In this document: positions 1-9,729 of the stretch, one piece after another
Layout of the letters: each line of letters begins with the position of its first letter
How positions within the stretch are numbered: the stretch's first letter is position 1
Source: Clytia hemisphaerica
Lineage: Eukaryota; Cnidaria; Hydrozoa; Leptothecata; Clytiidae
Assembly (NCBI GenBank): GCA_902728285.1
Contig: CACVBU010000359.1
Span: forward strand, 1,836,386-1,900,385
Direction of reading: 5' to 3'
DNA: 64,000 nt
Made by a program: the position numbers and the translations under genes
The notes under the pieces: model-generated
Seen by the model: only the letters and a program-made list of their open reading frames with translations
The model's database searches: none
Told to the model about the DNA's origin: nothing

Positions 1-416
1 ACAGATGTCTGCAGCAATATTCCAAGAATTCTAAAAAAAGATTAACGATTGTTGACCGGGGTAAGACCATAAATAAGATCTTTGATTTGGGTTCTATGTA
101 ATTTCTTTCACCGGGTTATCCATCGAGTGGGGCTGACCGGGTCACTGATATAGGGGTATAATAAAAATTTGCATATATAATCTCCGTGGATACAGTCGGG
201 TGCATAATTCTTAGCGCTTCGATGGTGAATAAATGATTTTCCTGCCATGTTTTAGTCAAGTTGACAAGTAAGGGTAATGTCTACCTGAGAACGATCTCGA
301 TTATCGGTTCATCCAGTGGTTCCTATAAAAGACAACGAATGAATAAAAATAGGTGTATTCAGGGCTTCCATTACGTTAGCTCTTTAGATAGAAAGCACAA
401 CCAAACCCATCGAATA
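1..416. other. Left edge, no recognised gene
   Basis: I see no convincing exon, RNA gene or complete repeat here. The stretch is AT-rich with scattered ACCGGGT words. It may be the interior of an element cut by the window edge. Confidence 0.4.
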
Positions 417-679
417 TCAGTGCCGTAGGAAGCATTTTCATATTGGGGGGGGCTGAAGTTTAGTGACACCGCGAGGGCCAACCATGGTTTGGCCCGAGGG
501 GGGAAATTTTGAAAATTTGAGCTCTAGATTGCTTGAAAATGCACTCAAAACATGCACTTAAAAGACAGTTATGACAAATTAAAAAAGAAAAACTTTGCAT
601 TTTGCAAAATAACCATTTTTGAAAAAATTATTGAGGGGGCATAGCCCCCCCCTTGCCCCCCCAGTTGCTACGGCACTGA
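417..679. mobile_element. Small TIR element (MITE), G-run rich
   Basis: The left end TCAGTGCCGTAGGAAGC is matched in inverted orientation by GTTGCTACGGCACTGA at the right end, giving a 263-bp non-coding unit. The interior carries runs of G near the left end and of C near the right end, so it folds back. The size and lack of an ORF fit a non-autonomous DNA transposon; the superfamily is unknown. Confidence 0.65.
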
Positions 680-730
680 ATATTTATTAGACATGTAAAG
701 AAATTTACAGTTAACGTTAATCTCAAAACT

Positions 731-816
731 TAATAAGCGGGGGGGGATAATAAAAATGTCCTGGGTGGAAAATTTTCGAAAAATTAATTTGCGCCCCCCC
801 AGCTATTAGGGACTAC
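731..816. mobile_element. Relic of the ACTCTCGGGTACC MITE family
   Basis: This fragment contains the words AATAAGCGGGGGG, AAATGTCCTGGGTGGAAAA and AGCTATTAGGGA. The same words occur in better copies at 36815-37091 and 50362-50621. Only one half is recognisable, so this is a truncated copy. Confidence 0.5.
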
Positions 817-1550
817 TTACTTGTACACTATTCTGCACTTTCACGGTATCCCTCCTTTATATGTCATTATATACCGCTACGCGTCATTGATACTACCTAG
901 AACGCAAATGTTAATGTCAAAATCATGGAAATTAGAAGATGTAACTTTTCTTTATCTATGTTGGGATAAATTTTTGTCATTCAGTAGTTAACGAACTAAA
1001 ATAGGGGTGCATGACAAAATTGTTTTACTAGTAGAAAGATACATATCAAAATGGTATAAAGGATGACGATAAAACCAGGTGAAAACATTCGAGAACGAAA
1101 TACCTTTTCCTAATTGTATGCTGTCCAATATGAAGATGCGTTAACTTCTCAATCCGGAATACTTGATAGCTGTACCATTATTCGACTTGTCGATTTGGAA
1201 TATCTTGAAAGAAAAGCAATGTATTCAAATTATTTAAATCTTCAACCGGCAAAACCACATTTAACCGATCAAATATGAAACAGTTACATACAACAGCGTT
1301 TCAAAACCTTTTCTAACATTTTTAAATGTCCATCATGTGGCGCTAGAATATCTTTACAATCCCTAAACCGGCGAAATTCTGGATTCATTGACTTAAATCA
1401 AAATACCTTACGTGTCCGCCGTTTTAGGTGGATTAAACTCTGTGGAGTAATTAAAAAAAAAACGGTAAATTAGTGATTTACATGAATTTTCGCCCTTTTC
1501 GCGAAACTTAGTTCTTGCTAAATTGAAAATCCGTCATAACTACAAGAAAT
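817..1550. other. Intergenic, nothing recognised
   Basis: This is AT-rich sequence. I found no ORF with coding character, no splice-linked exon chain and no clear terminal repeat. Confidence 0.35.
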
Positions 1551-1790
1551 TGGTGCGTATTTCCTTCGTTGCAAGGAAGGGGTGTTATGTGTATTCCCTT
1601 CGTTGCGAGAAAGGGATGTAATGTGTATTCCCTTCGTTGCGAGAAAGGGGTGTAATGTGTATTCCCTTCGTTGCGAGAAAGGGGTGTAATGTGTATTTCC
1701 TTCGTTGCAAGAAAGGGGTGTAATGTGTATTCCCTTCGTTGCAAGAAAGAGGTGTAATGTGTATTCCCTTCGTTGCGAGACAGGGAAATA
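1551..1790. repeat. 34-bp minisatellite, seven units
   Basis: The word CGTTGC recurs at 1567, 1601, 1635, 1669, 1703, 1737 and 1771, a strict 34-bp period. Each unit reads approximately TGTATTCCCTTCGTTGCGAG followed by AAAGGGGTGTAATG. The minus-strand 99-residue open frame across it is only the translation of this repeat and is not a gene. Confidence 0.9.
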
Positions 1791-2100
1791 GGAAAGCTCA
1801 CATACACACTATATCTTTCTGCAATCTTTTATAATCACGGTTTCAAAAAAGACGGTCAAAGATTTCCGTATATTTTTGCCCCATTTTCGCTAGGAATAAA
1901 TATTCTTGTTTTTTCTATTGTACCATCCGAAAGACCTTTATTGTGGCCAAACGTGTAGAAAAAATGAATGTGATTCATTCATTCTATAAAAAGTTACAGC
2001 TCTTCAAAGTCGGCCGAAGTTAACAGAGGGTGGCCGAAGTCATCTGGGTTTACGGTACGTTTTCTTAAAGGTTGGCACGGCAATTGACAGATCGTAAATA

Positions 2101-2286
2101 CAGTAAAGCCTCCAATTAACGGACAAGCAATAATTCTATGGACAAGCGGACATTTCTATCTTTCACAGCCATCTACTAGTCAAAGCGTCATAAAAAATTC
2201 CAAATGTGGAAATTTCTAATTATAGCGGATATTACTTAGCGGATACAAACCCATTTTTCCGACGGCGCTACTAATTGAAGGCTCTG
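2101..2286. mobile_element. Pogo/Tc1-like MITE remnant
   Basis: The left end CAGTAAAGCCTCCAATTAAC and the right end CTAATTGAAGGCTCTG are imperfect inverted repeats. CAGT-starting ends with AATTAACGGACA words are typical of pogo/Tigger-type MITEs, and the tandem array at 63546 starts with a related end. No coding capacity. Confidence 0.5.
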
Positions 2287-2515
2287 GCTCTATTAGTGTT
2301 CTCGCCTTTTTGGCGTCGTTTTACGAATTCACCAGAATTAAAAGCCACTATGATGGTAGCCTATCTCTATCTCAACACGCGATTTTTTGATCACTCGGTG
2401 TCGAGGAAAAAGCCGTGGTCGTCTGGTACAGATATATAACGCCAATCTCATAATCTCGCACCGTGAAGTTTTTGTGGGTTTGATTCTCTCTGATCGAAAG
2501 TGATCGTTTAATATC

Positions 2516-2655
2516 GATGCAGTCGATCGCTCGAAGTCATTCGTAGTCGATCGAAGTCAATCGAAGTCAATCGTAGTCGATCAATCGAAGTCGATCGAAG
2601 TCAATCGAAGTCGATCGAAGTCAGTCGTAGTCGATCGAAGTCATTCGATCGGCTT
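2516..2655. repeat. TCGAAGTCAATCGAAGTCGA simple repeat
   Basis: Irregular tandem runs of CGAAGTC and CGTAGTC words separated by GATC or AATC. No coding or structural role is evident. Confidence 0.75.
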
Positions 2656-2778
2656 CGATCGTTTCGATTGACATCCCCTGGAGTATTGCAACAAAAATTG
2701 GGCCAGACAGACTTCCAGACTTGTAGCTAGCGAAGATTTTCTGGGAATAGACCTTTTTTCAAAGAGGACGTCCTGTTG

Positions 2779-2840
2779 AATAATTTTGTAGTCCAGCCAT
2801 AAAAACAATGATTGATAGAGCCATGCATAATTACTGTATC
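2779..2840. repeat. 62-bp direct repeat flanking duplication copy 1 (left)
   Basis: This 62-bp stretch is repeated exactly at 6454-6515, on the other side of the 3.6-kb duplicated block. It begins AATAATTTTGTAGTCC and ends TACTGTATC. A further 16-bp word, CGACGCGAACAGAGCA, lies at 2840-2855 and again at 6781-6796. Confidence 0.85.
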
Positions 2841-3299
2841 GACGCGAACAGAGCACCTTTTATCCCTGAGCTCAAACTTTCCCTGAAACGATCAAACACC
2901 CAAACCACGAAAGCCCTATGTTCTTCTAGTCGTTCTAATCTATAACTGACGACAAATTTTTGAATGAATTTGTTTAGTACTTTTTTGGTGGTGTGGTTCA
3001 AGGTGATTAACGCTAGTTTTTGGAAAAGATAAGAGGGGGTAAATATATTCAAAGCACATGTATGAAGTACATCTTTTACCTTTGGTAGATTCGAGTGGTG
3101 TAAGGATTCGTCTCTTTCATCGACATTAAGTGTGATTTCTTTTTTTTTTGTTGCTTGACAGAAACTTTCAGTTCGCCATTTTCTTCGTCTGTATGTATTG
3201 GTAGATCAGCCAATCACAGCGCGTTGATTGTGAGGATTACGTCACCTTTTCAATTCCTAATTGTACGGTAAACGATAAATGTACTGATACGAGATTTTA

Positions 3300-4036
3300 C
3301 CACTGACCTTTATATAACCCTGGACCAAACAATATCTGCCATCTTTGATTGGAGTTTTTTTAGAATTGGTACCCAAGGAGAAGCCATTGCAATGCTAAAA
3401 ATTAACGTCTAGCGCCGCTACATCATCAAAAGAATTTGAGGGAAAGTAGACCTAGCTCTCTCGATGCATTTACACCGCTATCGAGTAGTGCCGACATTAG
3501 GGTACCAACCCGGGGGGGTACTAGGATTGATGGGTGTCGGGTATGTGCGTGCCAGACCTCTGGACCCTTACCCTTAGAGAGACTGAATTTTGGTGAAAAG
3601 GTGACCCTTAGAGAGACTCAGTGTAGAAAAACCCAACCCTTAGAGAGACTTTTTCACAAAAAATTTCTATAATGGGCCAAAGAAATTCGATTTTTAAAAG
3701 AATTTCCCCAATTTTCGAAAAATTTCTCTAATTTTTGAAAAATTTTCTCACTTTTTTTAAAAATGTTCTCACTTTTTTGACTTTTCACTTTTCTTTGACC
3801 CGAGTTTGTGAAAAAACCGACCCTTAGAGAGACTGATTTTGACTTTTGTTGTTTTGGTAACCCTTAGAGAGACTTTGGGAGGGTGAAAAACCCTACCCTT
3901 AAGGCACGCACATACCCAGCACCCATTTTTGCCTAAGTACCCCCCCCGGGGGTACCAATTTTCAAAAAACTCCGATCAAAGATTTTGCTTGGCTGGGATT
4001 GAGAAGCTTTGTCCAGGGTTATATAAAGGTCAGTGG
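3300..4036. mobile_element. TIR element A (CCACTGACCTTTATATAACC), with a nested insert
   Basis: The left end CCACTGACCTTTATATAACC is matched in inverted orientation by GGTTATATAAAGGTCAGTGG at 4017-4036. The arms continue inward for about 70 bp, to GGAGTTTTTT on the left and AAAAAACTCC on the right. A diverged relative at 62029-62316 lacks the internal GGTACC-bounded block and so acts as an empty site. No transposase is encoded. Confidence 0.8.
3501..3956. mobile_element. Nested palindromic element with CCCTTAGAGAGACT repeats
   Basis: This 456-bp unit is bounded by GGTACC and is internally palindromic: GGGTATGTGCGTGCC on the left answers GGCACGCACATACCC on the right. Between the arms the 14-mer CCCTTAGAGAGACT occurs five times in direct orientation. 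The unit is absent from the related element at 62.0-62.3 kb. Confidence 0.75.
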
Positions 4037-4043
4037 ATTTTAC

Positions 4044-4163
4044 ATAGGCCATTTCACGGTCGAAATGGATCATGGGTAATCAGGACTGATTGCGCCTCCA
4101 TTACGGCTTCCCGCGCAGTGGTCCTGATTACCCATTACGCTTTGCGACTGTGAAATGGCCTAT
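4044..4163. repeat. 120-bp foldback hairpin
   Basis: ATAGGCCATTTCAC on the left pairs with GTGAAATGGCCTAT on the right, and the arms continue through GGGTAATCAGGAC and GTCCTGATTACCC, leaving a short loop. It is a small foldback unit without coding capacity. Copy 2 is at 25179-25298. Confidence 0.75.
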
Positions 4164-4191
4164 TGAACTGACTGTTTGTGGTGGAAAATGT

Positions 4192-4711
4192 TATATCGGA
4201 TGGCCAAAAGTCACCTCACCTTCTTTTCTTTTCTTTCCTATCTCTTATCTGACTGTCTGAGTTTCTGAGACTTAGTTTCTCATTTCTGACTGAGTTTTCA
4301 TACCTGTCAATCATTTGTCCATCAATTTCGACCAGTCTAATTTTCGCACCGAGTGGGATTCGAACCACCACCAAAGAAAGACCTTCAAATTCGGAAGCCA
4401 GCGCTCTATCCGTTGAGCCATCGCCGCACAGCAAAACCACGCAATTCATAACATATTATACCGAACTGGCAAAAGACGGGGGTAATATTATTATAATATG
4501 GGTAACAGTACCCCTTTTTTAAACCTGACTGAAATTCGAGCCGTTACTAGCAACCCTGCGGGGCCCAAGGCGCCGAGTATGCACCCGGCACAGTGACAAG
4601 CCGTTACTAGCAACCCTGACCCTACCTAACCCCCGGAAAAGTGACTATCAGCGATCCGTGGATAAAAAAATAAAATTAAAAAATGAAGGTGACTATTGGC
4701 CATCCGATATA
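4192..4711. mobile_element. TIR element carrying a tRNA-like promoter
   Basis: TATATCGGATGGCCA on the left is matched by TGGCCATCCGATATA on the right, and the similarity continues through the AGTCACC and GGTGACT words. Inside, on the minus strand, lies a tRNA-like sequence with A-box and B-box matches. A TIR unit with a pol III promoter is an unusual combination. Copy 2 is at 25327-25846. Confidence 0.75.
4346..4427 (-). ncRNA. tRNA-derived (SINE-like) sequence
   Basis: On the minus strand the sequence begins GCGGCGA, has an A-box match TGGCTCAACGG and a perfect B-box core GGTTCGAATCC, and ends with an acceptor-like TCGGTGC that pairs imperfectly with the 5' end. The region between the anticodon arm and T arm is too long and irregular for a normal tRNA. 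It also sits inside a TIR repeat, so I read it as a tRNA-derived promoter rather than a working tRNA. An identical copy is at 25481-25562. Confidence 0.6.
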
Positions 4712-5075
4712 AGAGCATCCGTTTGTGGTTGGATTCTAGAATTGCGCGATTGCTTTTAAGGAATTTCAAAAATGGAGGTTTTTGGCATTTGGTGGGAAAA
4801 TGAAAAAAATGTTCCAGTTTCAGCTACTGACCGACCGACCGACCCATTTTTCAAAGCTTCTAGGACACGAACCAAACAATCAATTGGGCCTGGCCTAGGG
4901 AGGTCAGTCAAATTTTCGAACATCATAATATATATAAGGGGCCACTCACATATTGATTTTTCCCATGCTTAGCGTCATCCCGACGCTATAGGATGGGTGG
5001 GTTAAATCAAGCGATGCTAAGAAAATCTAGTAGAGATATCAATTTTCAAGGCCCAACAGATGCTCAAATTTCCAG

Positions 5076-5424
5076 AGGACCCTGCCGACGCACCGGACTG
5101 TCCGGTGTATTTGTCCGGTGGCAAAAAGTATCCTTTCGCTACACCGGACGCAATAAGTCCGGTGTCAGTCCGGTGTTGCATACAGGGAATTTTGGACACC
5201 GGACATTTATGAAACAAAAAAAAATTAAGAAACACCGGACGCACCGGACTGGTCATGTCCGGTGTTTTGATTGTCCGGTGGAAAAAAATATCCTTCTCCA
5301 ACACCGGACATCCGACTTTCTTAAGTCCGGTGTAGAGATTGTCCAGTGGTAAAAAAAATTCTCATTTTACACCGGACTTTCGCGTGTCCGGTGTTCGTTA
5401 AGTCCGGTGCGTCGGCAGGGTCCT
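5076..5424. mobile_element. MITE built from CACCGGAC/GTCCGGTG octamers
   Basis: The ends AGGACCCTGCCGACGCACCG and CGGTGCGTCGGCAGGGTCCT are perfect inverted repeats. Between and within them I count seven CACCGGAC and nine GTCCGGTG octamers in about 320 bp, plus one degenerate GTCCAGTG. Such dense two-orientation motifs resemble transposase-binding subterminal repeats. The open frames on both strands are artefacts of the repeat. Copy 2 is at 26211-26559. Confidence 0.85.
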
Positions 5425-6453
5425 ATTTCCAGAAAACTATAACTTTCATACTTATATTATTTTTCTAGTAGCCAGTTGGGTGTTTAAGATAAAAACAGCA
5501 AATTTATTGCTCTTTTCTGCAATTATTGTTGAAAACGGCAATTTTTTCAACAATGAAATGCTGAGTCAGCAAAAAAGTAAAAAAAGTAAATAAATGAAAA
5601 TTGGCATTTTCGGCAATTATTGCCGTTTTTGGAAATAAAGTTGATTTTATTATTGAACACGTGGTATTTGACACCCTCACAATAAATAGGTCCACTGTGC
5701 CTCGTTCAGTTTTGTTTTCAACTGGTTTTTGCCGGAAATGCAGATAGCAAAATCGAGTCATATCCAGTCATATGTAAACAAACTTACGATGGAGGCTTTG
5801 TTTTCTCTTACTGACTGTGTTTCGGCATCAATACAGGATCTTGTTATATACATATTATTTTAGAATTTTTCATGTTATTGAGCAATGAAAAATTACTTTA
5901 AAAATCCGAAAAACCTTTAGTAGAGGGCATTTTGTAAAATCGCTCGAATGTTTTGATCAAAGCACTTGTTATACATTTTTGGAAAGCTAAGGGGTAGGGG
6001 AATCGAAATTACAATGTTTCCAATTTTTTTTCGGTCACTTTGGTCTGATTTTCGGACAAATATGAACGGTCTCAGGCAAAAATCATAGGGTTAAAAATTA
6101 ATGAAAATTTTAGCTCGAGAAAACGGAGACCTGTTGTATATTTTTGGAAAGCTCTCAAAAATTAAGATTAGAGATATATTGCAAGTATAGTTGATTTCAG
6201 TACCTAAATCGAGATATTGAGCTTCAAAAAGCGCAAAAACTGGACAAAAATAGCTGTTTCTGGCTGAAAAACACGGTTTTCAAGGGTTAATATCTCGAGA
6301 AGCAAATATAAGCTATTTATAGTTTACCTGCTTTGTTGAAAATAATTTTTATGACGCGCGTGCTATTATTTTCAAAGAGTGTTTTAGGCGTGCTTAAATC
6401 GCACGCCTTGGAGTTTTTTTAACCTTTTTAGGCGTGTTATTTTCGCACTCGTA
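5425..6453. other. Non-coding tail of duplication copy 1
   Basis: AT-rich sequence with repeated TTTTTGGAAAGCT words and, at the end, inverted GGCGTG and CACGCC words. I see no exon with coding character. Confidence 0.4.
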
Positions 6454-6515
6454 AATAATTTTGTAGTCCAGCCATAAAAACAATGATTGATAGAGCCATG
6501 CATAATTACTGTATC
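6454..6515. repeat. 62-bp direct repeat flanking duplication copy 1 (right)
   Basis: Exact repeat of 2779-2840. It overlaps the last three bases of the duplicated block (AAT), which suggests microhomology at the junction. Confidence 0.85.
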
Positions 6516-6832
6516 ATGCATATTGTAATAATTATGGTGATTGGTAATGGTCCAGATCAAATTTTCCGCTGATTTTCCGGTGCCGGAGAGAAGCGGAAAA
6601 AAATCTGGGAAAAGCAATTCGTTCTTTTAAAGTATAGCTTTTTTCTCAATTGCTCTGACAACCATCGAAAAAGTGTTTTGCTCGCGTTACCACCAACCCC
6701 TGAGTTACTGGCGTGATTAAAAAAAACCCGGGAATGTTTTTGACCGCCCGTCCGCCCACATGCATTTTTAACAGCCGTTACGACGCGAACAGAGCATTTT
6801 TTCGATGACCGCCTTAGTGGTCAGAGAGGAAT

Positions 6833-7216
6833 AATCCTTTTTCAATCAGGGAGAAATTCAAGCCTTCATATTATTCCTTTCTCTAAAGAAGGGTGTTGGA
6901 AATAGACGAGGGGTGTCGATATTAGACCAACTTACGGTACACTCTCCCTGGCATGAATCCGTGGAACAGTGGTTAGAAAGCGTGGGGTTTCATTTAGTGG
7001 GTTTGAATCCCACTGCGCACTCGTGGCAATCTTTCAGAAAATCATTCAAACAGTTGAAAAACATAGAAAATAACTCACAAAGTCCCAAAATTCAGAAAAA
7101 CTTTGAACTATGGTTTAAGAAGGTCTAATAATACTGACATCCCTCATCTAATTCCAACACCCTTCTTTAGAGATAGGAATAATATGGAAGATGGAATTAC
7201 TGATTGAAAAAAGATT
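6833..7216. mobile_element. Second TIR element with a tRNA-like core
   Basis: AATCCTTTTTCAATCAG on the left answers CTGATTGAAAAAAGATT on the right. The arms continue with AAGAAGGGTGTTGGAA and TTCCAACACCCTTCTT and with GATATTAGACC and GGTCTAATAATAC. The centre holds a tRNA-like sequence on the plus strand. The sequence is unrelated to the element at 4192-4711 but has the same architecture. Confidence 0.7.
6953..7024 (+). ncRNA. tRNA-derived sequence in TIR element
   Basis: An A-box-like TGGAACAGTGG and a B-box-like GGTTTGAATCC (one mismatch to GGTTCGANNCC) are spaced as in a tRNA, followed by CCCACTGCGC. The folding is poor for a working tRNA, so it is probably a tRNA-derived promoter. Confidence 0.5.
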
Positions 7217-8223
7217 GTCTACACAGTTTGTTGTACGCAGCACTGAAGATCTGGAAGTGCACCAGAAATGCTTCCTGCTATTGTTTTGATGATTAAGTTT
7301 TAAATTGATTCTTCTTAGAAAAGGCTCGTTTTAGCTATCTGTAAGCTATAAATTTATTTAGATCTGAAATATGTGTCCTGTCAGAAAAAGGAAAAATAAA
7401 ATTTTTATATATTTAAAAATAACTAGCTCTGCTGTGTAACTATTTTTGAAATATTATATTGTAAAACCAGGTAAAACTCACAAAGTTTTATTTCGATCTC
7501 TTTTGTGATTCTCAATGTAGGAATTTGAAGATATTACTAATTGATAAGGAAACGTTGCAAGGTTGAATTCAAAGCTGTTAAAAAATTAAGAAATAATTTA
7601 TTTGTTTTTTTCCTCTTACAGATTGGAAAATATACTGAAATATATTAAAAAAACACAAAATCTAATCTGAATCAAAAAAGTTTCCTCAGGTATGTTTGTA
7701 AAAATCTTGATCTTTTTACATCTTTTAAACATTAAAATTTAAAGTCACAGTTTTTTTCGAAAGACATTTGTGTAACTTTAATTTAAGCAAAGAAACTCAC
7801 AAACAAGCTTCGAATGTTCCTAACATCAGGTCATGATGAGACACATCTCTGCTTGTTAAATTTTTAATTAATAGTTTGTTCAAAATCAATACAGCTCTGC
7901 AATGTTGGAATCAATCAAATCATTGACATCAGGTAATACTTAATACAACAGGATTCAATCCTGGAATGAAATTTGATTCTTAAGATTCAATCCTCATCCC
8001 TATCCTATCTTAAAAAAATTTTGCATTAATATCAGAACATTTTGTAAATCGTAATCAGTTGCCTTGAATTTATCAGTTCATATAAAAACTTTTCACGACT
8101 TTTTGTGTGAATTTAGCATGATTATATCTAATTATCAGAATTCAGTTGAATATAATTGACCAGCTGTTGATAGATAAAATGAAAGATGATCCTCCTGCGA
8201 TGTCAAGTTATATTTTTTTTTAG
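7217..8223. other. Region upstream of the KDZ gene
   Basis: AT-rich, with no convincing exon. The first exon or exons and the promoter of the KDZ-related gene should lie here or further left, because its first recognised exon (8224) begins mid-codon. Confidence 0.4.
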
Positions 8224-9729
8224 ATTCTTCACTATCTAATAACATTGACATGGGCATTGCTGATGAAGAACCAATTGTGTCATCTTCGGAAGGTATTTTT
8301 AAAATTTTAGTGACAGAGTTGATCTCAGTTGATATAAATAAGGAATCATAATTAACTATTGATTTTATCTGTTTTTGATCTGGAAATTTCCCATTCATTT
8401 CTCTAGACCCCTCAACATATACGCCATCAACAACTACACGACACGCAGATGCCATGTTTCGGGAAGGTATTCCAACTGTTCATATTCTGTTTACACTTGT
8501 TTCGATGCAATTATTTTTTTCATTATTTTTTTATTTCTCAATTTTAAGAGTTAAAATTCAAAAGTCATTTTTGCCAGGTAGATACTAATAAGACACAAAC
8601 TAATTTTAGCAATTTGTAAAGTGTATTTCACTCTTCAATTTTTTTCTTGAAAACATTAATTCATAAATTGTTTTTATCTTTAATCACACAAAGGTATCAA
8701 CAATTCAACATCAATCGCCTTTGACAAAATAATCAAAACGAGAGAAGCATCTTATCCACTCTATAGATGAGAAGTTGGAAGCTGCTTCTCACAAAAGCTA
8801 TCTGAGTTTGTTGTCGTGTGAGCAGAGTCTTCTTAACCTATCCAGCTGCGATGAAACGGGTGGACTATTTTTTGCTTGCACGTTCGAGTTAATCAAAGAA
8901 AAAACTATAATCACGCGTTATCTTGAGCATGGCTCCTACTCTGGCTACTATAGGTAACTTTGATCCCTCTTTTGGAAACCCCTAGCGAAATCTATGATTA
9001 TAAAAGAAGGGAGTTACTTGAAGTAGTATTAATGATATTTATTACAAAAATAAAATCAGAAAATAACCATGAAATTGAAATAACTATTAGCCGTACAACT
9101 ATGTTCAAATATCGAATTGGTTTAGCTTCTTTACTAAATGTTTGTAGTAATGCTTCTGTTTCTTTATTGTTTTTCGTTTTAGAAGTTACGGCGAAGCTTT
9201 AATAAACAACAAACTGGAATGTAAGACATTGTCATTGAAATCGTTTAACGCTGCTGATGTCGCGAACGACCGACTAAGAAAAGATATGATACGAAAGAAA
9301 TTGAAAAAAACTAAAGGTATAATTTTCTTCTTACTTAATTCTTTTACTATTTAGATCAAAATAATTTCTTTTAGCAGCTAAAACATTTTTAAACTTATTT
9401 CAAAAACTTATAAAGGGAGGGAGGGTTTCGTTCTTTGCAGAATATCCCCGAGAATGTCTTATGATTTCTTTTTAACACAATGGGCATTACTGGTTCTAGT
9501 ACCATGATGGATTAAGAATAATGCATGAGCCGGTTACTTACTTGATTCTTTTAGGATCCTCAAGACAGCGTGGGTATTATTCCAACAATTTAAGGAATAA
9601 CAAGACGAGTGTTGTAAACTGTCTGAAAACCTTATTATCAGAATTAGAGGCTTCGAGTGAAATCCGAACTATTGGCTGTGTCGTACTAGTGGATAAGGCA
9701 ACTACAAAAACAAATGATTCCGACAACAG
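8224..9729 (+). CDS. KDZ gene, five N-terminal exons
   Basis: The exons are 8224-8292, 8407-8466, 8767-8953, 9183-9316 and 9555-9729, with intron phases 1, 1, 2, 1, and the fifth ending in phase 2. They encode an acidic Ser/Thr-rich start (NNIDMGIADEEP), a helical stretch (EKLEAASHKSYLSLLSC), a Lys/Arg-rich patch (RLRKDMIRKKLKKTK) that could be a nuclear localisation signal, and a segment containing NCLKTLLSELEASSE. The fifth exon carries two bases into the next codon, exactly what the exon at 11759 needs. I recognise no domain here. The minus-strand 106-residue frame over the first two exons is a shadow. Confidence 0.6.

Larger units (their letters stand above)
2852..6456. repeat. Segmental duplication, copy 1 (3.6 kb)
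   Basis: This block matches 23254-27590 almost base for base. By length accounting the copies differ by two single-base homopolymer indels plus one 731-bp insertion with its 3-bp target duplication that only copy 2 carries. Its contents are all repeats: a TIR element at 3300-4036 with a nested palindrome, a hairpin at 4044-4163, a TIR element with a tRNA-like core at 4192-4711 and a CACCGGAC-rich MITE at 5076-5424. The open frames inside are repeat translations, not genes. Confidence 0.9.

Noticed and set aside
1508-1807. 99-residue minus-strand open frame
   Set aside because: It is the translation of a strict 34-bp minisatellite.
4346-4427. Functional tRNA gene
   Set aside because: Poor acceptor pairing and an oversized variable region, and it sits inside a duplicated TIR repeat.
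4993-5352. 119-residue ORF, also present at 26128
   Set aside because: Repeated residues come from the CACCGGAC octamer array of a MITE.
5076-5424. CRISPR-like repeat array
   Set aside because: Spacing is irregular, motifs occur in both orientations, and the ends are TIRs; eukaryotic context.
8135-8455. 106-residue minus-strand ORF with ATG
   Set aside because: It lies opposite two plus-strand exons with good splice sites and matching phases (8224-8292, 8407-8466); taken as their shadow.
8960-9182. 80-residue frame as an exon of the KDZ gene
   Set aside because: Skipping it joins exons 8767-8953 and 9183-9316 in perfect phase; its composition looks intronic.
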